A stretch of DNA of 64,000 nucleotides from an uncultured Lachnospiraceae bacterium (GCA_951800145.1 CATOJE010000003.1:1-64000); one strand, 5' to 3'. Positions 53,296-62,867 are shown, numbered from the stretch's first letter. Notes: a model not told the origin generated them from the letters alone. Numbers and translations are program-made.

Positions 53296-53450
53296 TTGTA
53301 TTTTTTCTCCCATTGTGGTATATTATTATCAAAGAAAGCATCTGCTGGAACAGGTGCTTTCTCGGGAAACTGCCGATAGACGGTTAGCCCAATTTCTATC
53401 TAAGCAAAAATAACTGCTCAGCTTGCGGGCCGGGGCGGTTATTTTTGCGT
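53296..53450 (+). ncRNA. Candidate small RNA with its own promoter and terminator
   Basis: TTGTAT (53296-53301) and TATATT (53319-53324) have a 17-bp spacer. The transcript would begin near 53331 and contain hairpin GAAAGCATCTG/CAGGTGCTTTC, then end in GCAAAAATAACTGC...GGCGGTTATTTTTGC plus a T-rich tail. The layout resembles antitoxin RNAs of type I toxin systems of Firmicutes, but no toxin frame is visible. The gap 53254-53602 holds otherwise only the terminator at 53548-53589. Confidence 0.5.
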
Positions 53451-53547
53451 TTTGTTACTATCCTTACCGAATGTATATCCAAGGCCGAAGCTTAACACAT
53501 CACCAGACAAATAGCAACATTTTTAAGCAAATAGATGGCTTAACCAG

Positions 53548-53589
53548 AAAAATCCCATACCAGGGCACGCCGCCCTGTATGGGATTTTT
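53548..53589 (-). terminator. Terminator of the hydantoinase operon
   Basis: AAAAATCCCATACCAGGGC pairs with GCCCTGTATGGGATTTTT across a 5-base loop, with one mismatch. It works for either strand and lies 14 bases after the hydantoinase stop. Confidence 0.85.
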
Positions 53590-53602
53590 CCTTTTCCAAT
53601 TC

Positions 53603-54991
53603 TCAATCACTCGCCTGTACCTTCTGCCACTGATACGTCCCCCTGGCCACATACTGCCCCATACCTTCCCGGATCACCTGGTGATTCTCCACCACCTTCT
53701 GTCCCCGCAGGTACACAGACCGGATTCTCCCCGTTACCTTCATTCCCTCAAAGGGAGCATAGTCCACATTCTGGAGCTGGTCTCCCGCGGTAATCACATC
53801 CTCCGCCTCCGGATCCAGCACCACGATATCCCCGTCGCTTCCCGGGGCGATTACGCCTTTCCTGGGATACATCCCGTAGAGCTTTGCCGGGTTTTCCGCC
53901 AGCAGGGCGCACATCTCTTCCAGGGAAAGCCTTCCCTTCCTCACCCCTTCGCTGTACAGCAGGATCCCCCTGGTTTCCACCCCGGGCATCCCCCCCGGAA
54001 TCTTTCGGAAATCCTTCTCCCCCAAAGCCTTCTGTGCTGTGGTAAAGCTGCAGTGGTCGGTAGAGATGGTCTGGATCTCCCCCTCCTTCAGCCCCTTCCA
54101 CAGGGCCGCCTGGTCCGATTCCTTCCTGAGAGGCGGGGCAATCACATACTTCGCCCCCTCAAAGCCGGGAAGCTGATACAGCCCATCATCCATCAGCAGA
54201 TACTGGGGACAGGTTTCCGCGTAAACCTCCTGTCCTCTCTCCCTGGCCGCCCGAATCTCCTTTAATCCTTCCTCACAGGTAAGATGCACCACCATCACCG
54301 GGGCCTGGGCTATCTGGGCCAGGCGGAGCAGACGCCCGATAGCCTCCGCCTCCGCGGCTGCCGGCCTGGTGGCCGGATGGCTTGCCACCCCCATCCGGCC
54401 GCCGGCCACAGCCTCCTCCTGAAGCGCCGCGATCACGCCGCTGTTCTCACAGTGCACCCCGGCGATTCCCTTCACTTCCTTCAGCCGCTTCAACACCTGA
54501 TAAATGGTCTTGTCATCTACCTGGGTATCATAGGTCATGTAGAGCTTAAAGGAGGTAACGCCGGCTTCCATCATCCGGTCGATCTCCTGGCTGAGTTCAG
54601 GGCTCCACTCAGTAATGGACATATGGAAGCCATAGTCGCAGGAGCACTTCCCGTCCGCCTTCTCATGCCAGTTTTTTAAGCCCTCCTCCATGGTCTCCCC
54701 CGGATACTGGGTTCCGAAATCCACGATGGTGGTGGTGCCGCCCCGGATCGCCGCCTTTGTCCCGGTGGCAAAATCATCCGCCGTCACCGTCCCTGCCACA
54801 TGAAGGTCGAAATGGGTGTGGGCGTCGATAAACCCCGGGAACAGCAGCTTTCCGGACACATCCTCCACCACAGCTCCCTCTGCCGCCAGTCCATTTCCCA
54901 CTGCAGCCACCTTCCCGTCCTCTAAAAGCACATCCATCACGGACACCCCAGAAGTGGAAACCACCTGTCCGCCCTTTAATAATCTCTTCAT
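53603..54991 (-). CDS. hydA: Dihydropyrimidinase/hydantoinase (HyuA-like) of the purine-degradation cluster
   Basis: The 462-residue cyclic amidohydrolase has the metal motif FIDAHTHFDLHVAG, the carboxylated lysine in VTSFKLYMTYDTQ, then GVHCENSGV, VVHLTCEEGL and the Asp in TISTDHCSF. Such enzymes open hydantoin, dihydropyrimidine or related rings. In the E. coli ygeW-ssnA region the counterpart HyuA accompanies the same partners, and in gut anaerobes this enzyme set degrades purines and uric acid. I chose the ATG at 54991 with GGGAAGGAAG upstream. It is the last gene of the minus-strand operon. Confidence 0.9.
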   Translation of the reverse strand: MKRLLKGGQVVSTSGVSVMDVLLEDGKVAAVGNGLAAEGAVVEDVSGKLLFPGFIDAHTHFDLHVAGTVTADDFATGTKAAIRGGTTTIVDFGTQYPGETMEEGLKNWHEKADGKCSCDYGFHMSITEWSPELSQEIDRMMEAGVTSFKLYMTYDTQVDDKTIYQVLKRLKEVKGIAGVHCENSGVIAALQEEAVAGGRMGVASHPATRPAAAEAEAIGRLLRLAQIAQAPVMVVHLTCEEGLKEIRAARERGQEVYAETCPQYLLMDDGLYQLPGFEGAKYVIAPPLRKESDQAALWKGLKEGEIQTISTDHCSFTTAQKALGEKDFRKIPGGMPGVETRGILLYSEGVRKGRLSLEEMCALLAENPAKLYGMYPRKGVIAPGSDGDIVVLDPEAEDVITAGDQLQNVDYAPFEGMKVTGRIRSVYLRGQKVVENHQVIREGMGQYVARGTYQWQKVQASD

Positions 54992-55174
54992 TCCACGCTT
55001 CCTTCCCTCATTTTGCATAATCGCCGCGGTCTGCACCGGCCTGGATAAGGGAGAGGCTCTCGAGAACACATGGGAAAAGCGCTCTCGGAAACTCCCCTGC
55101 ACCGGCCTGCCTGAAACAGCAGCCTTCTTTCCCTTAATCTGCTCCTGATTACAGTGTAAGCTCTTTATTCGCCG

Positions 55175-57826
55175 CTATTTCTTCCGATAAGGCGTCCCGG
55201 TTAATGGCAGGGAGGTCTGGAACTCCCCGTTCCACCGGTAATACGCCCCCTGCACTGCCGGGGCTGTGGGGATGGAGGTGATCTCTCCCACGCCGATAGC
55301 CCCATAAGCCACGTCAATCCCCTCCTTTTCCACCACGATGCTCTCCACCTCCGGCGTCTTATCCGCCCGGAAGAGGCCTAAGGTGCCGAACTTCGCGCTG
55401 GGCACACAGTCCTTTAGGGGGTATTGCTCCGTCAGGGCATAGCCTAAGCTCATCACCACGCCCCCCTCGATCTGTCCCTCCACGCTCTTTGGATTCACCG
55501 CCTTGCCCACATCGTGGGCTGCCACAATCTTTTGCACCGTGCCGTCTTCATTTAAAATGCACACCTGGGTGGCATAGCCGTAGGCCACATGGGACACTGG
55601 ATTGGGCACCGGGCTTCCCATCTTATCCGTCTTTGCCAGATATTCTCCATAGAACTCCCGTCCCTCCAGCTTAGACCAGTCATTCCCAACCTCCTTTAAG
55701 CAGGCCTTTAATTCGATTCCGGCCCGTCTGGCAGCCTCGCCGGTAATCAGCGTCTGGCGGGAGCCGGAGGTGGTGCCGGAGTCCGGAGCCTTTCCGGTAT
55801 TGGGCTGATGATAGACCATCCGCTCCACCCCCTCCTCCAGGGTCTCACAAAGCACCTGCACCAGCACCGTTCCCAGGCCCTGGCCGATGCAGGAGGCGCC
55901 GGCATGGATATGCACCCTTCCATCCTCCACTATCAGACGCACTCTGCCGGTATCCGGGATGCCCACGCCCACCCCTGCATTCTTCATGGCACAGCCGATT
56001 CCCGCATAAGGACTGCTGTCATACGCCTCCTTCACCGCCTCCAGGGTTTCCGCTAATCCAGTGGAAGCATCGGCAATCTGCCCATTGGGCAGCACCTGTC
56101 CTGGCCGGATGGCATTGCGGTAGCGGATCTCCCAGGGACTGATGCCCACCATCTCCGCCAGGAGGTTTAAGTTGCACTCCGTGGCAAAGCAGGTCTGGGT
56201 CACCCCGAAGCCACGGAATGCCCCGGCTGGAGGATTATTGGTATAAACTGCCGTCCCGTCGATGTCGATTACCTGATAATTATAAGGCCCTGCCGCATGG
56301 GTGCAGGCTCTCTGGAGCACCGGGCCTCCCAGGGAGGCATAGGCCCCTGTATCTGAGACCACTACCGCCTTCATGGCAGTGAGCATCCCGTTCTCGTCGC
56401 AGGCTGTAGTCATATCGATGCTCATAGGATGGCGTTTTGGATGAACCAGAATACTTTCCTTTCTGGTAAGCCTGCACTTTACCGTCCGCTTGGTAAGATA
56501 GGCGATGAGCGCCGCATGATGCTGCACCGTCACATCCTCCTTGCCGCCGAAGCCGCCGCCCACCAGCTTATTCTCCACAATCACCTTCTCCGGGGGAAGC
56601 CCTAACAGGATAGAGGTCTCGTGGCGGGTGTCATAAGTTCCCTGGTCCGTGGAATAGATAAACACGCCGTCGTCGAAGGGGAATGCCACTGCCGCCTCCG
56701 GCTCAAGGAAGGCATGCTCGGTCCAGGGCGTCTCATAGTGACGGGTAACCTTGTACCGGGAATTTGCAATCACCTCATCTGCATTCCCCCGCACCAGGTG
56801 CTCGTGGCTCAGGATATTTCCCCCTTCATGAAGCTCTGGCGCACCCTCTGCCAGACTGTCCGCCGGGCAGGTCATGGGGGGTAATTCCTCATACTCCACC
56901 TCCACCAGCTCCTTGGCCTGGGCCAGAAGCTCCGGCGTCTCCGCCGCCACCAGGGCGATGGCGTCTCCTAAATAATGGGTAATCTCCCCGACGCCGATCA
57001 TGGTATCCCAGTCCTGCTTCAGATGTCCCACCTTATTCTTCCCCGGCACATCCTCCTTGGTCAGCACGCACACCACCCCGGGAAGGGCCTTCGCCTTCTC
57101 AGTGTGGATGGCAAGGATCCTGGCCCTGGGGTATTTGCTGCGGACCGCACTGCCGTAAATCATCCCAGGAAGCTCTATGTCATCCACATACTCTCCCGTT
57201 CCCAGCACCTTTCCTTCCACATCGATCCGGTGAATCTGGGTGCCCACCTTCACACCCTGCTTACTGGCCTGGGAGCTGGCTTCAGAAACCGTTTCCGCCC
57301 CATGCCTGCCAGACTCCCCGTCTGGGGATAGTTCCTTCTCCCGCTCCATATCCTCCGGAGTCAGATGTTCCCGAAGCATTCTCCCTGCCAGCTCGATCCC
57401 GTCGATAATCTTCTTATATCCGGTACAGCGGCAGAAATTATTCCGGATAGCGTAGGCGATCTCCACCCGGCTCGGGCTAGGATTCACATCCAGCAGCCCC
57501 TTGCCGCAGATTACCATGCCGGGGATGCAGAAGCCGCACTGCACCGCCCCCGCCTCTCCGAAGGCATAGACAAACACATCCTTCTCCCTCTGGCTTAAGC
57601 CCTCCACTGTCAGGATATGCTTTCCCTCCATCCGGCTCATCTTCTGCACGCAGGCTTTTGTGGCCTTCCCATCCACCAGGACAGTACAGGTGCCGCAGGC
57701 GCCCTCACTGCAGCCGTCCTTTACGGATTTGCAATGGCAGTCCTTCCGCAGCACATCCATCAGCTTCCGCTCCGGGTCTACCTCCATCTCGGTCCCGTTA
57801 ATCCAAACTTTACAAAAAGAGCTCAT
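55175..57826 (-). CDS. Selenium-dependent xanthine dehydrogenase (fused FeS and molybdopterin domains)
   Basis: The 883-residue protein fuses a two-[2Fe-2S] domain (SVKDGCSEGACGTCTVLVDG, then AVQCGFCIPGMV and NNFCRCTGYKKI) to the molybdopterin-binding part. The latter has GGFGGKEDVTVQHHAALIAY, PPAGAFRGFGVTQ and the catalytic Glu near the end in GAIGVGEITSIPTAP. There is no FAD domain, so electrons must go to a partner such as YgfK. It is the Se-XDH type; the selenium is a labile cofactor ligand supplied by the 41-47 kb operon, not selenocysteine. The ATG at 57826 follows GGAGG at 7 bases; the GTG of the track start is too close. Confidence 0.92.
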   Translation of the reverse strand: MSSFCKVWINGTEMEVDPERKLMDVLRKDCHCKSVKDGCSEGACGTCTVLVDGKATKACVQKMSRMEGKHILTVEGLSQREKDVFVYAFGEAGAVQCGFCIPGMVICGKGLLDVNPSPSRVEIAYAIRNNFCRCTGYKKIIDGIELAGRMLREHLTPEDMEREKELSPDGESGRHGAETVSEASSQASKQGVKVGTQIHRIDVEGKVLGTGEYVDDIELPGMIYGSAVRSKYPRARILAIHTEKAKALPGVVCVLTKEDVPGKNKVGHLKQDWDTMIGVGEITHYLGDAIALVAAETPELLAQAKELVEVEYEELPPMTCPADSLAEGAPELHEGGNILSHEHLVRGNADEVIANSRYKVTRHYETPWTEHAFLEPEAAVAFPFDDGVFIYSTDQGTYDTRHETSILLGLPPEKVIVENKLVGGGFGGKEDVTVQHHAALIAYLTKRTVKCRLTRKESILVHPKRHPMSIDMTTACDENGMLTAMKAVVVSDTGAYASLGGPVLQRACTHAAGPYNYQVIDIDGTAVYTNNPPAGAFRGFGVTQTCFATECNLNLLAEMVGISPWEIRYRNAIRPGQVLPNGQIADASTGLAETLEAVKEAYDSSPYAGIGCAMKNAGVGVGIPDTGRVRLIVEDGRVHIHAGASCIGQGLGTVLVQVLCETLEEGVERMVYHQPNTGKAPDSGTTSGSRQTLITGEAARRAGIELKACLKEVGNDWSKLEGREFYGEYLAKTDKMGSPVPNPVSHVAYGYATQVCILNEDGTVQKIVAAHDVGKAVNPKSVEGQIEGGVVMSLGYALTEQYPLKDCVPSAKFGTLGLFRADKTPEVESIVVEKEGIDVAYGAIGVGEITSIPTAPAVQGAYYRWNGEFQTSLPLTGTPYRKK

Positions 57827-58049
57827 ACACACCCTCCACTTCTATCTCACGTTCTCTGATCAGCTGCTCTAACCCGGGACGGGCAGGGCCAGGGGCGCAC
57901 CAGGCCATGCCGCACCCTGCCGAGATCTGTCTGGGCACCGGGATCAGCCGCCCCCCTGCCCCTTCCTCCCTGCAACACTGCTCCATCTCCATGGCCTGTG
58001 TGGTGGTATGAAAGGTAAAAACCACCTTCTCTGTCTTCACTCTCCCCAT
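57810..58049 (-). CDS. DUF3343 putative Se/S-carrier-like protein
   Basis: The 79-residue protein has the family form: EKVVFTFHTTTQAMEMEQCC at the start and IPVPRQISAGCGMAWCAPGP with the conserved Cys pair. DUF3343 proteins occur with selenium and sulfur transfer genes and are predicted carriers. It overlaps the start of the Se-xanthine dehydrogenase gene by 17 bases, so the two are translated together. The likely job is delivery of selenium to that enzyme. Confidence 0.85.
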   Translation of the reverse strand: MGRVKTEKVVFTFHTTTQAMEMEQCCREEGAGGRLIPVPRQISAGCGMAWCAPGPARPGLEQLIREREIEVEGVYELFL

Positions 58050-58089
58050 GGCCCTCTTCCTTCCCTTTCTTTAAAAGTCCGCCGCCGAA

Positions 58090-58180
58090 TAGGCGGCCTA
58101 AGTTCAGGTATGCCCTATGCGCCCGCCAGACTTTTCTGTGTGGTGGTGCGTCCGCTGCCGGGCGCATGAAGGTTTCCTTT
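58090..58180 (-). repeat. Dispersed palindromic repeat, complete copy B
   Basis: Reverse complement of copy A: GGAAACCTTCATGCGCCCGG ... GTCTGGCGGGCGCATAGGG. It fills the gap between ygfK and the DUF3343 gene and creates the false 106-residue track ORF (57847-58167). Confidence 0.75.
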
Positions 58181-58190
58181 CCAGGCAGCG

Positions 58191-61100
58191 TTACACGTCA
58201 CACCGCCTGTCTCTTGAAAGCAGATATGCATAATCCTTTACAACGGTATCCACGATCTGCCGGATTCCCTCCGGAATCTCCTCCGGAGCCGTTCCCACCC
58301 TATAATCCAGGATGGTTTCAAAGAGCCGCACCTTGCAGCTTCCCTTCTCCCCATCGGTCAGCACAAAGCCGTTGTTCCTGCTGTTTTCCATATCTGCATC
58401 ATTTGCAAATAAGGTAAACTTATCCAGATAGGGCGCGCTGTCATAGGGACAGAAGCTCTTACAGTTCCCGCACTCATTGCACATGTAGTCTACATGGATA
58501 ATCTGGTGCATGCTGCGGCCAGGCACGGTGATGGATACATTGGCCCGGTTGGGGCAGACCTCCACGCAGTTCTCGCACACGGCCGAGCAGGTGAGGCAGC
58601 GGCTGCTCTCCGGCTGCTGGCTTTCCTTTAACAGACGGCCTTTCGTCTCATAGATTACCGCCTCATCGCCTGAGGGGGCAAAATCCGATACCAGGGCACG
58701 GCCTGCGATGGCTTCCGCCGCCATGCGGCCGTCCCGGATTCCCTCTACCACCGTAGCCGGGCCCAGTAAGCCGTCACCGGCCACATAGATCCCCTTCACG
58801 CTGGTCTCCAGTGTTTCCGGATTCACCACCGCACGCCCCCGGCTATCCACAGCGATGCCGTTTGCCTGATAAAAATCGGTGGGAACCTTCTCTCCCACAG
58901 CCGCGATGACCGTATCGGCAGGGACCTCTTCTATTTCCTGGGTTTCCACCACGCCTCTTCTCCCGCTGGCGTCATAGTCCCCCAGCACCATCCTCTTACA
59001 GGTGAGCACACCATCCTTTAATTTCACCGGGGAAAAAAGCTCTGCGAACTCCACTCCGTCCTGGATGGCCATCTCCAGCTCCTCCGCGTCCGCCGGCATA
59101 TAGCGCTTGGTCCGGCGGTATACCAGGGAAACCTTCTCCACTCCTGCATTCCTCTTTGCCGCCCGGGCGGTATCCATGGCTGTATTCCCGCCGCCGATTA
59201 CCACTACATTTTTTCCTAAGTCCGCCTTGCCCCCGGTTTCCTTAAACTCCCGCAGGAATGCCAGGGCATTTACCGGGGTTCCCTCCTCTAAGCGGAGGAC
59301 TCCAGGCTCAGAAGCGCCCACCGCTAATACCACTGCGTCATACTGCTCCTTTAGGGCCTTCACATCTTCAATGGGAGTTCCGGTAAGCATCTCCACGCCC
59401 ATAGCCTTTACCAGAGCCACATCCTTCTCGATGGCCTCCTCTGAGATGCGGAAGCCGGGGATAATATTCCGAACCACGCCTCCCAGCTTTTCATCCTTTT
59501 CAAATAAGGTTACCTGATAACCGCCCTTTGCCAGGAAGTAGGCTGCAGAAAGCCCCGCAGGGCCTCCCCCTACCACCGCTGCCTTTTTCCCATTGGCTTT
59601 TATCTCCGGCTTCCAGCCTGCGAGGAAGTCTTCATAGCCACCCTCAGCCGCTGCAAGCTTCGCCCCCCGGATATTCACCGAATCCTCATAAAAGTTTCTG
59701 GTACATTTGCTCATGCAGTTGTGGGCGCAGATGGTTCCGGTGATAAAGGGAAGAGGATTCTTCTCCGTAATCACCTTCATGGCCTCAGCGTACTTTCCCT
59801 CTCCCACCAGCTTTACGTAGCAGGTGATATCCTGATGGATGGGGCAGCCCTCCTTACAGGGAGCCACAAAGCAGTCCACCAGGGGAACCTGGCTTTTCAT
59901 CTTTCTGGAGGGAAGGGGCTTTACCGGTTTTACATGATATTTATTCTTCTTAACGGCTTCCACCAGCTCTGCCACCCGGTCTGCGTCCACTCTGGTAAAG
60001 GCGGCCGCCTCCTTCCCGGCAAAGATCTCCCCAATCTGGGACAGCCTCTGGTAACCGCCCGGCTTTAACAGCGTGGTCGCCATAGTCACCGGCCAGATCC
60101 CCGCGTCCACAATTTCTTCTATATTAAATGCGTCCGCGCCGCCGGAGTAAGAGATCCGAAGCTTGCCGCCGAAATCCTCAGAAAGCTTTTTAGCCACGGA
60201 CATGGACAGAGCGTATAAGGATTTTCCGGACATATACATTTCATTTCCCGGAAGCTCCCCTGCCTTGATATCCACTGGGAAGGTATTGGTAATCTTTACT
60301 CCAAAGGCCAGCCCCTTCTCATCTGCCAGAGCCTGGAGACGCTTTAGCATGGGGACTGCATCCTCATACTGTAAATCATCCTTAAAGTGGAAATCCCCAA
60401 AGGCCACATAGTCATAGCCCATCTCATCCATCAGGCTTCTGGCATACTCATAGCCCAGCAGGGTGGGATTACACTTAATGAAGGTATTGGTCTTCTTCTC
60501 CGTCAGCAGATACACGGCAATCCGCTCGATTTCATCCGGCGGGCAGCCGTGAAGGGTGGACAGGGTAATGCTGTTGCAGACAGCCGGGGAAATGGACTCC
60601 ACGTCCTCTCTGGTCACCTTAGAGAATTTATCCAGGTTCTCCAGAAGCCACTGGCGGCACTCCTTATAAATCGAAGTTTCCGATGCATCCTTCATCCCCT
60701 CGATGAACCGGTCGATCTTCTCGGTCTTGATTCCCGCCAGGTCGTAGCCCACGCTCATATTAAACTGGAAGCCGTCCATGGCGCCTAAGCCAAACTCCTT
60801 TGCCATGACCTGGCAGGCAAACCAGGCCTTCACATACTCGTCAAATGCCTGGGGAACATAGAGCTCTGTGGACCACTCTACATTATAGCACTCATCATCC
60901 ACTTTAATGCAGGGCTTGGATACCGGCAAGTCCTCCCCGTCTAAAATCTGTACCGTCTTCAGCTCAAAGAACCGGCTGCCTGCGTAGTAGGCTGCCATAA
61001 TATTCTGCGCCAGCTGGGTATGGGGCCCTGCCGCCGGGCCGAAGGGAGTCTCCAGCTTCCGGCCGAAGATCTCATATGCCTTTTTCTCCCCTGCAAGGAA

Positions 61101-61196
61101 GGGCCGGTGAAGTCCGAACACCGTCCCCTTTTTCTGTTCCTCTAAAACCCACTCCATTAAATTAGGAAATGGAATTGGCGTCATCTTATCACTCAT
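58191..61196 (-). CDS. ygfK: Putative selenate reductase-like subunit YgfK
   Basis: The 1,001-residue protein has three parts. The N-terminal 400 residues resemble the dihydropyrimidine-dehydrogenase/dihydroorotate-type barrel (FGPAAGPHTQLAQNIMAAYY). The middle is a GltD-like FAD/NAD(P) module (VVGGGPAGLSAAYFLAKGGY, VIGGGNTAMDTARAAKRNAG, YVAGDGLLGPATVVEGIRDG). The C-terminus has [4Fe-4S] ferredoxin motifs (CLTCSAVCENCVEVCPNRAN and CNECGNCKSFCPYDSAPY). YgfK is required for purine/uric-acid degradation in gut bacteria and would pass electrons between NAD(P)H and the xanthine-dehydrogenase step. The second ATG (61196) lies 6 bases after GGAG. It follows ssnA by 32 bases. Confidence 0.93.
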   Translation of the reverse strand: MSDKMTPIPFPNLMEWVLEEQKKGTVFGLHRPFLAGEKKAYEIFGRKLETPFGPAAGPHTQLAQNIMAAYYAGSRFFELKTVQILDGEDLPVSKPCIKVDDECYNVEWSTELYVPQAFDEYVKAWFACQVMAKEFGLGAMDGFQFNMSVGYDLAGIKTEKIDRFIEGMKDASETSIYKECRQWLLENLDKFSKVTREDVESISPAVCNSITLSTLHGCPPDEIERIAVYLLTEKKTNTFIKCNPTLLGYEYARSLMDEMGYDYVAFGDFHFKDDLQYEDAVPMLKRLQALADEKGLAFGVKITNTFPVDIKAGELPGNEMYMSGKSLYALSMSVAKKLSEDFGGKLRISYSGGADAFNIEEIVDAGIWPVTMATTLLKPGGYQRLSQIGEIFAGKEAAAFTRVDADRVAELVEAVKKNKYHVKPVKPLPSRKMKSQVPLVDCFVAPCKEGCPIHQDITCYVKLVGEGKYAEAMKVITEKNPLPFITGTICAHNCMSKCTRNFYEDSVNIRGAKLAAAEGGYEDFLAGWKPEIKANGKKAAVVGGGPAGLSAAYFLAKGGYQVTLFEKDEKLGGVVRNIIPGFRISEEAIEKDVALVKAMGVEMLTGTPIEDVKALKEQYDAVVLAVGASEPGVLRLEEGTPVNALAFLREFKETGGKADLGKNVVVIGGGNTAMDTARAAKRNAGVEKVSLVYRRTKRYMPADAEELEMAIQDGVEFAELFSPVKLKDGVLTCKRMVLGDYDASGRRGVVETQEIEEVPADTVIAAVGEKVPTDFYQANGIAVDSRGRAVVNPETLETSVKGIYVAGDGLLGPATVVEGIRDGRMAAEAIAGRALVSDFAPSGDEAVIYETKGRLLKESQQPESSRCLTCSAVCENCVEVCPNRANVSITVPGRSMHQIIHVDYMCNECGNCKSFCPYDSAPYLDKFTLFANDADMENSRNNGFVLTDGEKGSCKVRLFETILDYRVGTAPEEIPEGIRQIVDTVVKDYAYLLSRDRRCDV

Positions 61197-61228
61197 CATA
61201 ATCTCCTTTCCAGAAATCATTTTAATCC

Positions 61229-62563
61229 TTATCCGTTAATGCTCTTCCAAAGCTTCTCTGCTTCCGCTCTCACGTCCGCCAGCACCTTCTCCTCGTCGAT
61301 TCCCACTAATTCCCGATCCTTCATGAGAATCCGGCCATTGCACATGGTGGTTACCACGCTGCGTCCCATCATGCCGAAGAGGATGTGGCCGTTTACATTG
61401 GATGCGTTCATCGGCGTCCTGGGGATATAATCGGTCACAATCACATCCGCCGCCGCCCCCGGCTTTAACACACCCAGCTCCTGTTTAAAATACCGCCCGG
61501 CGATGGCCGCGTTCCCCTGGAACAGCATCTTAGGGATCTCTCCCCACGCCGCCGTGGCGTCACAGAGGTGGTGCTTGTGAAGGATATTGGCCACCTTGTA
61601 GGATTCCAGGATATCATGGGTATAGCCGTCGGTCCCCAGTCCCGTTAACACGCCGTGATGGACGATGGCCATGGTGGGCGGGCAGCCGCAGGCATTGCCC
61701 ATGTTGGATTCCGGATTATGTACCACCATGGTATCCGTGTCCTTTAACAGCTCCATCTCATGCTCGTTCACATAGATGCAGTGTGCGGTGATGGTTTTTG
61801 GCCCTAAGATATCCCAGTCGTAGAGCCGGTCCAGAATCCGCTTTCCATAATGCTTTAAGCAGTGGTGAAGATCCTCGATCCCCTCCGCCACATGGATGTG
61901 GTAGCCCACGCCCTCCGGCTTGTGCTCCTGGCACAGGGCCATGGTGGCGTCGGATATGGTAAAGGAAGCATGCATGCCCATCATCCCGGCGATCATGCCG
62001 CTGTCATCGGCTAAGGCGTGGTTGATAAACCGCTCATTCTCCAGCACCGACTGCCTGGCCTTTTCCTCCCCGTCCCGGTCAGAGATCTCATAGCAGAGAC
62101 AGGTGCGGATCCCCAGCTTCTTCGCCGCGTCCTCGATGGCGGATAAGCTGTCCGGAATCTCCCCGAAGCTGGCATGGTGGTCAAATACCGTGGTCACTCC
62201 ATTCTTAATGCTGTCAATATAGGTAGTCATGGCGCTCTGCCTGGTCTGCTCCAGAGTCAGATGGCGGTCGATGGTCCACCACTGCCCGTCCAGGATATCC
62301 AGGAAGCCATGGGGGTCATAGCCTTTGATGCTTAAGCCCCTGGCCATAGCGCTGTAAATATGTTCATGGGTATTAATGAAAGCCGGCATAATCACGCCGC
62401 CCTTTGCATCCACAAATTCCCCTTCCGGGTATTTCTCTTTCATCTGAGACAGCTCCCCCACCTCCAGTATGGTGGTTTTATCCACTACCACTGCCCCGTT
62501 TTCGAAAAAGGGATGCTCCTCATCTCTGGTTACCAGACGGCCATTTCCGATTACTATCATCAT
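61229..62563 (-). CDS. ssnA: SsnA-family aminohydrolase
   Basis: The 444-residue amidohydrolase has FINTHEHIYSAMARG (metal His pair), GYHIHVAEGIEDLHHCLKHY, the His in TITAHCIYVNEHE and the Asp in GLGTDGYTHDI. SsnA is a fixed member of the ygfK/xdhD purine cluster and would deaminate or open a purine-derived ring. It is the first gene of the operon and has a good promoter at 62687-62715. Two ATGs stand in tandem (62563 and 62560) after AAAGGAG; the second has the better spacing. Confidence 0.93.
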   Translation of the reverse strand: MMIVIGNGRLVTRDEEHPFFENGAVVVDKTTILEVGELSQMKEKYPEGEFVDAKGGVIMPAFINTHEHIYSAMARGLSIKGYDPHGFLDILDGQWWTIDRHLTLEQTRQSAMTTYIDSIKNGVTTVFDHHASFGEIPDSLSAIEDAAKKLGIRTCLCYEISDRDGEEKARQSVLENERFINHALADDSGMIAGMMGMHASFTISDATMALCQEHKPEGVGYHIHVAEGIEDLHHCLKHYGKRILDRLYDWDILGPKTITAHCIYVNEHEMELLKDTDTMVVHNPESNMGNACGCPPTMAIVHHGVLTGLGTDGYTHDILESYKVANILHKHHLCDATAAWGEIPKMLFQGNAAIAGRYFKQELGVLKPGAAADVIVTDYIPRTPMNASNVNGHILFGMMGRSVVTTMCNGRILMKDRELVGIDEEKVLADVRAEAEKLWKSING

Positions 62564-62640
62564 AGTCTCCTTTCCTTAATCACATCAAATGATTTACATT
62601 TTTCTCTATCTGTCTTTCTGCACAAAAGCCAGATCGATTT

Positions 62641-62657
62641 CTGTGCAATATGCACAG
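62641..62657. promoter_or_regulatory. Operator candidate CTGTGCA-ATA-TGCACAG
   Basis: A perfect 7-3-7 inverted repeat lies about 25 bases downstream of the predicted ssnA start of transcription. Its place suits a roadblock repressor or an autoregulatory site for the divergent PAS-HTH regulator. Confidence 0.55.
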
Positions 62658-62686
62658 TTTTTCCGCAGCATCATCTTGATACCCTA

Positions 62687-62715
62687 ATACTATCACTATA
62701 ATCAGTACTTTGCAA
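62687..62715 (-). promoter_or_regulatory. Promoter of the ssnA-ygfK-xdh-hydA operon
   Basis: On the minus strand TTGCAA (62715-62710) and TAGTAT (62692-62687) have a 17-bp spacer. A second TTGCAA direct copy lies 12 bases further upstream. Confidence 0.6.
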
Positions 62716-62765
62716 GTGGTTTTGCAAAAAAATTTTGTATATCTAAAAATTTTTGTATTTTCCTC

Positions 62766-62793
62766 TTGCAATTCCAGATTTTTGTGCTATGAT
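62766..62793 (+). promoter_or_regulatory. Promoter of the PAS-HTH regulator gene
   Basis: TTGCAA (62766-62771) and TATGAT (62788-62793) have a 16-bp spacer. The short leader contains a partial copy of the dispersed repeat (62810-62845). Confidence 0.6.
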
Positions 62794-62807
62794 GGAGTCA
62801 TGAGGAA

Positions 62808-62845
62808 CTGAAACCTTCAGGCGCTTGGCAATGAACGCACCTGTT
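62808..62845 (+). repeat. Partial copy of the dispersed palindromic repeat
   Basis: GAAACCTTCAGGCGCTTGGC followed by AATGAACGCACC matches the first 35 bases of copies A and B, with the rest lost. Confidence 0.5.
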
Positions 62846-62867
62846 AATCATCACAGAAAGGAAGTAT

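Noticed and set aside
57847-58167. 106-residue ORF starting MRPAADAP
   Set aside because: Its start is the dispersed repeat and the rest lies out of frame over the DUF3343 gene.
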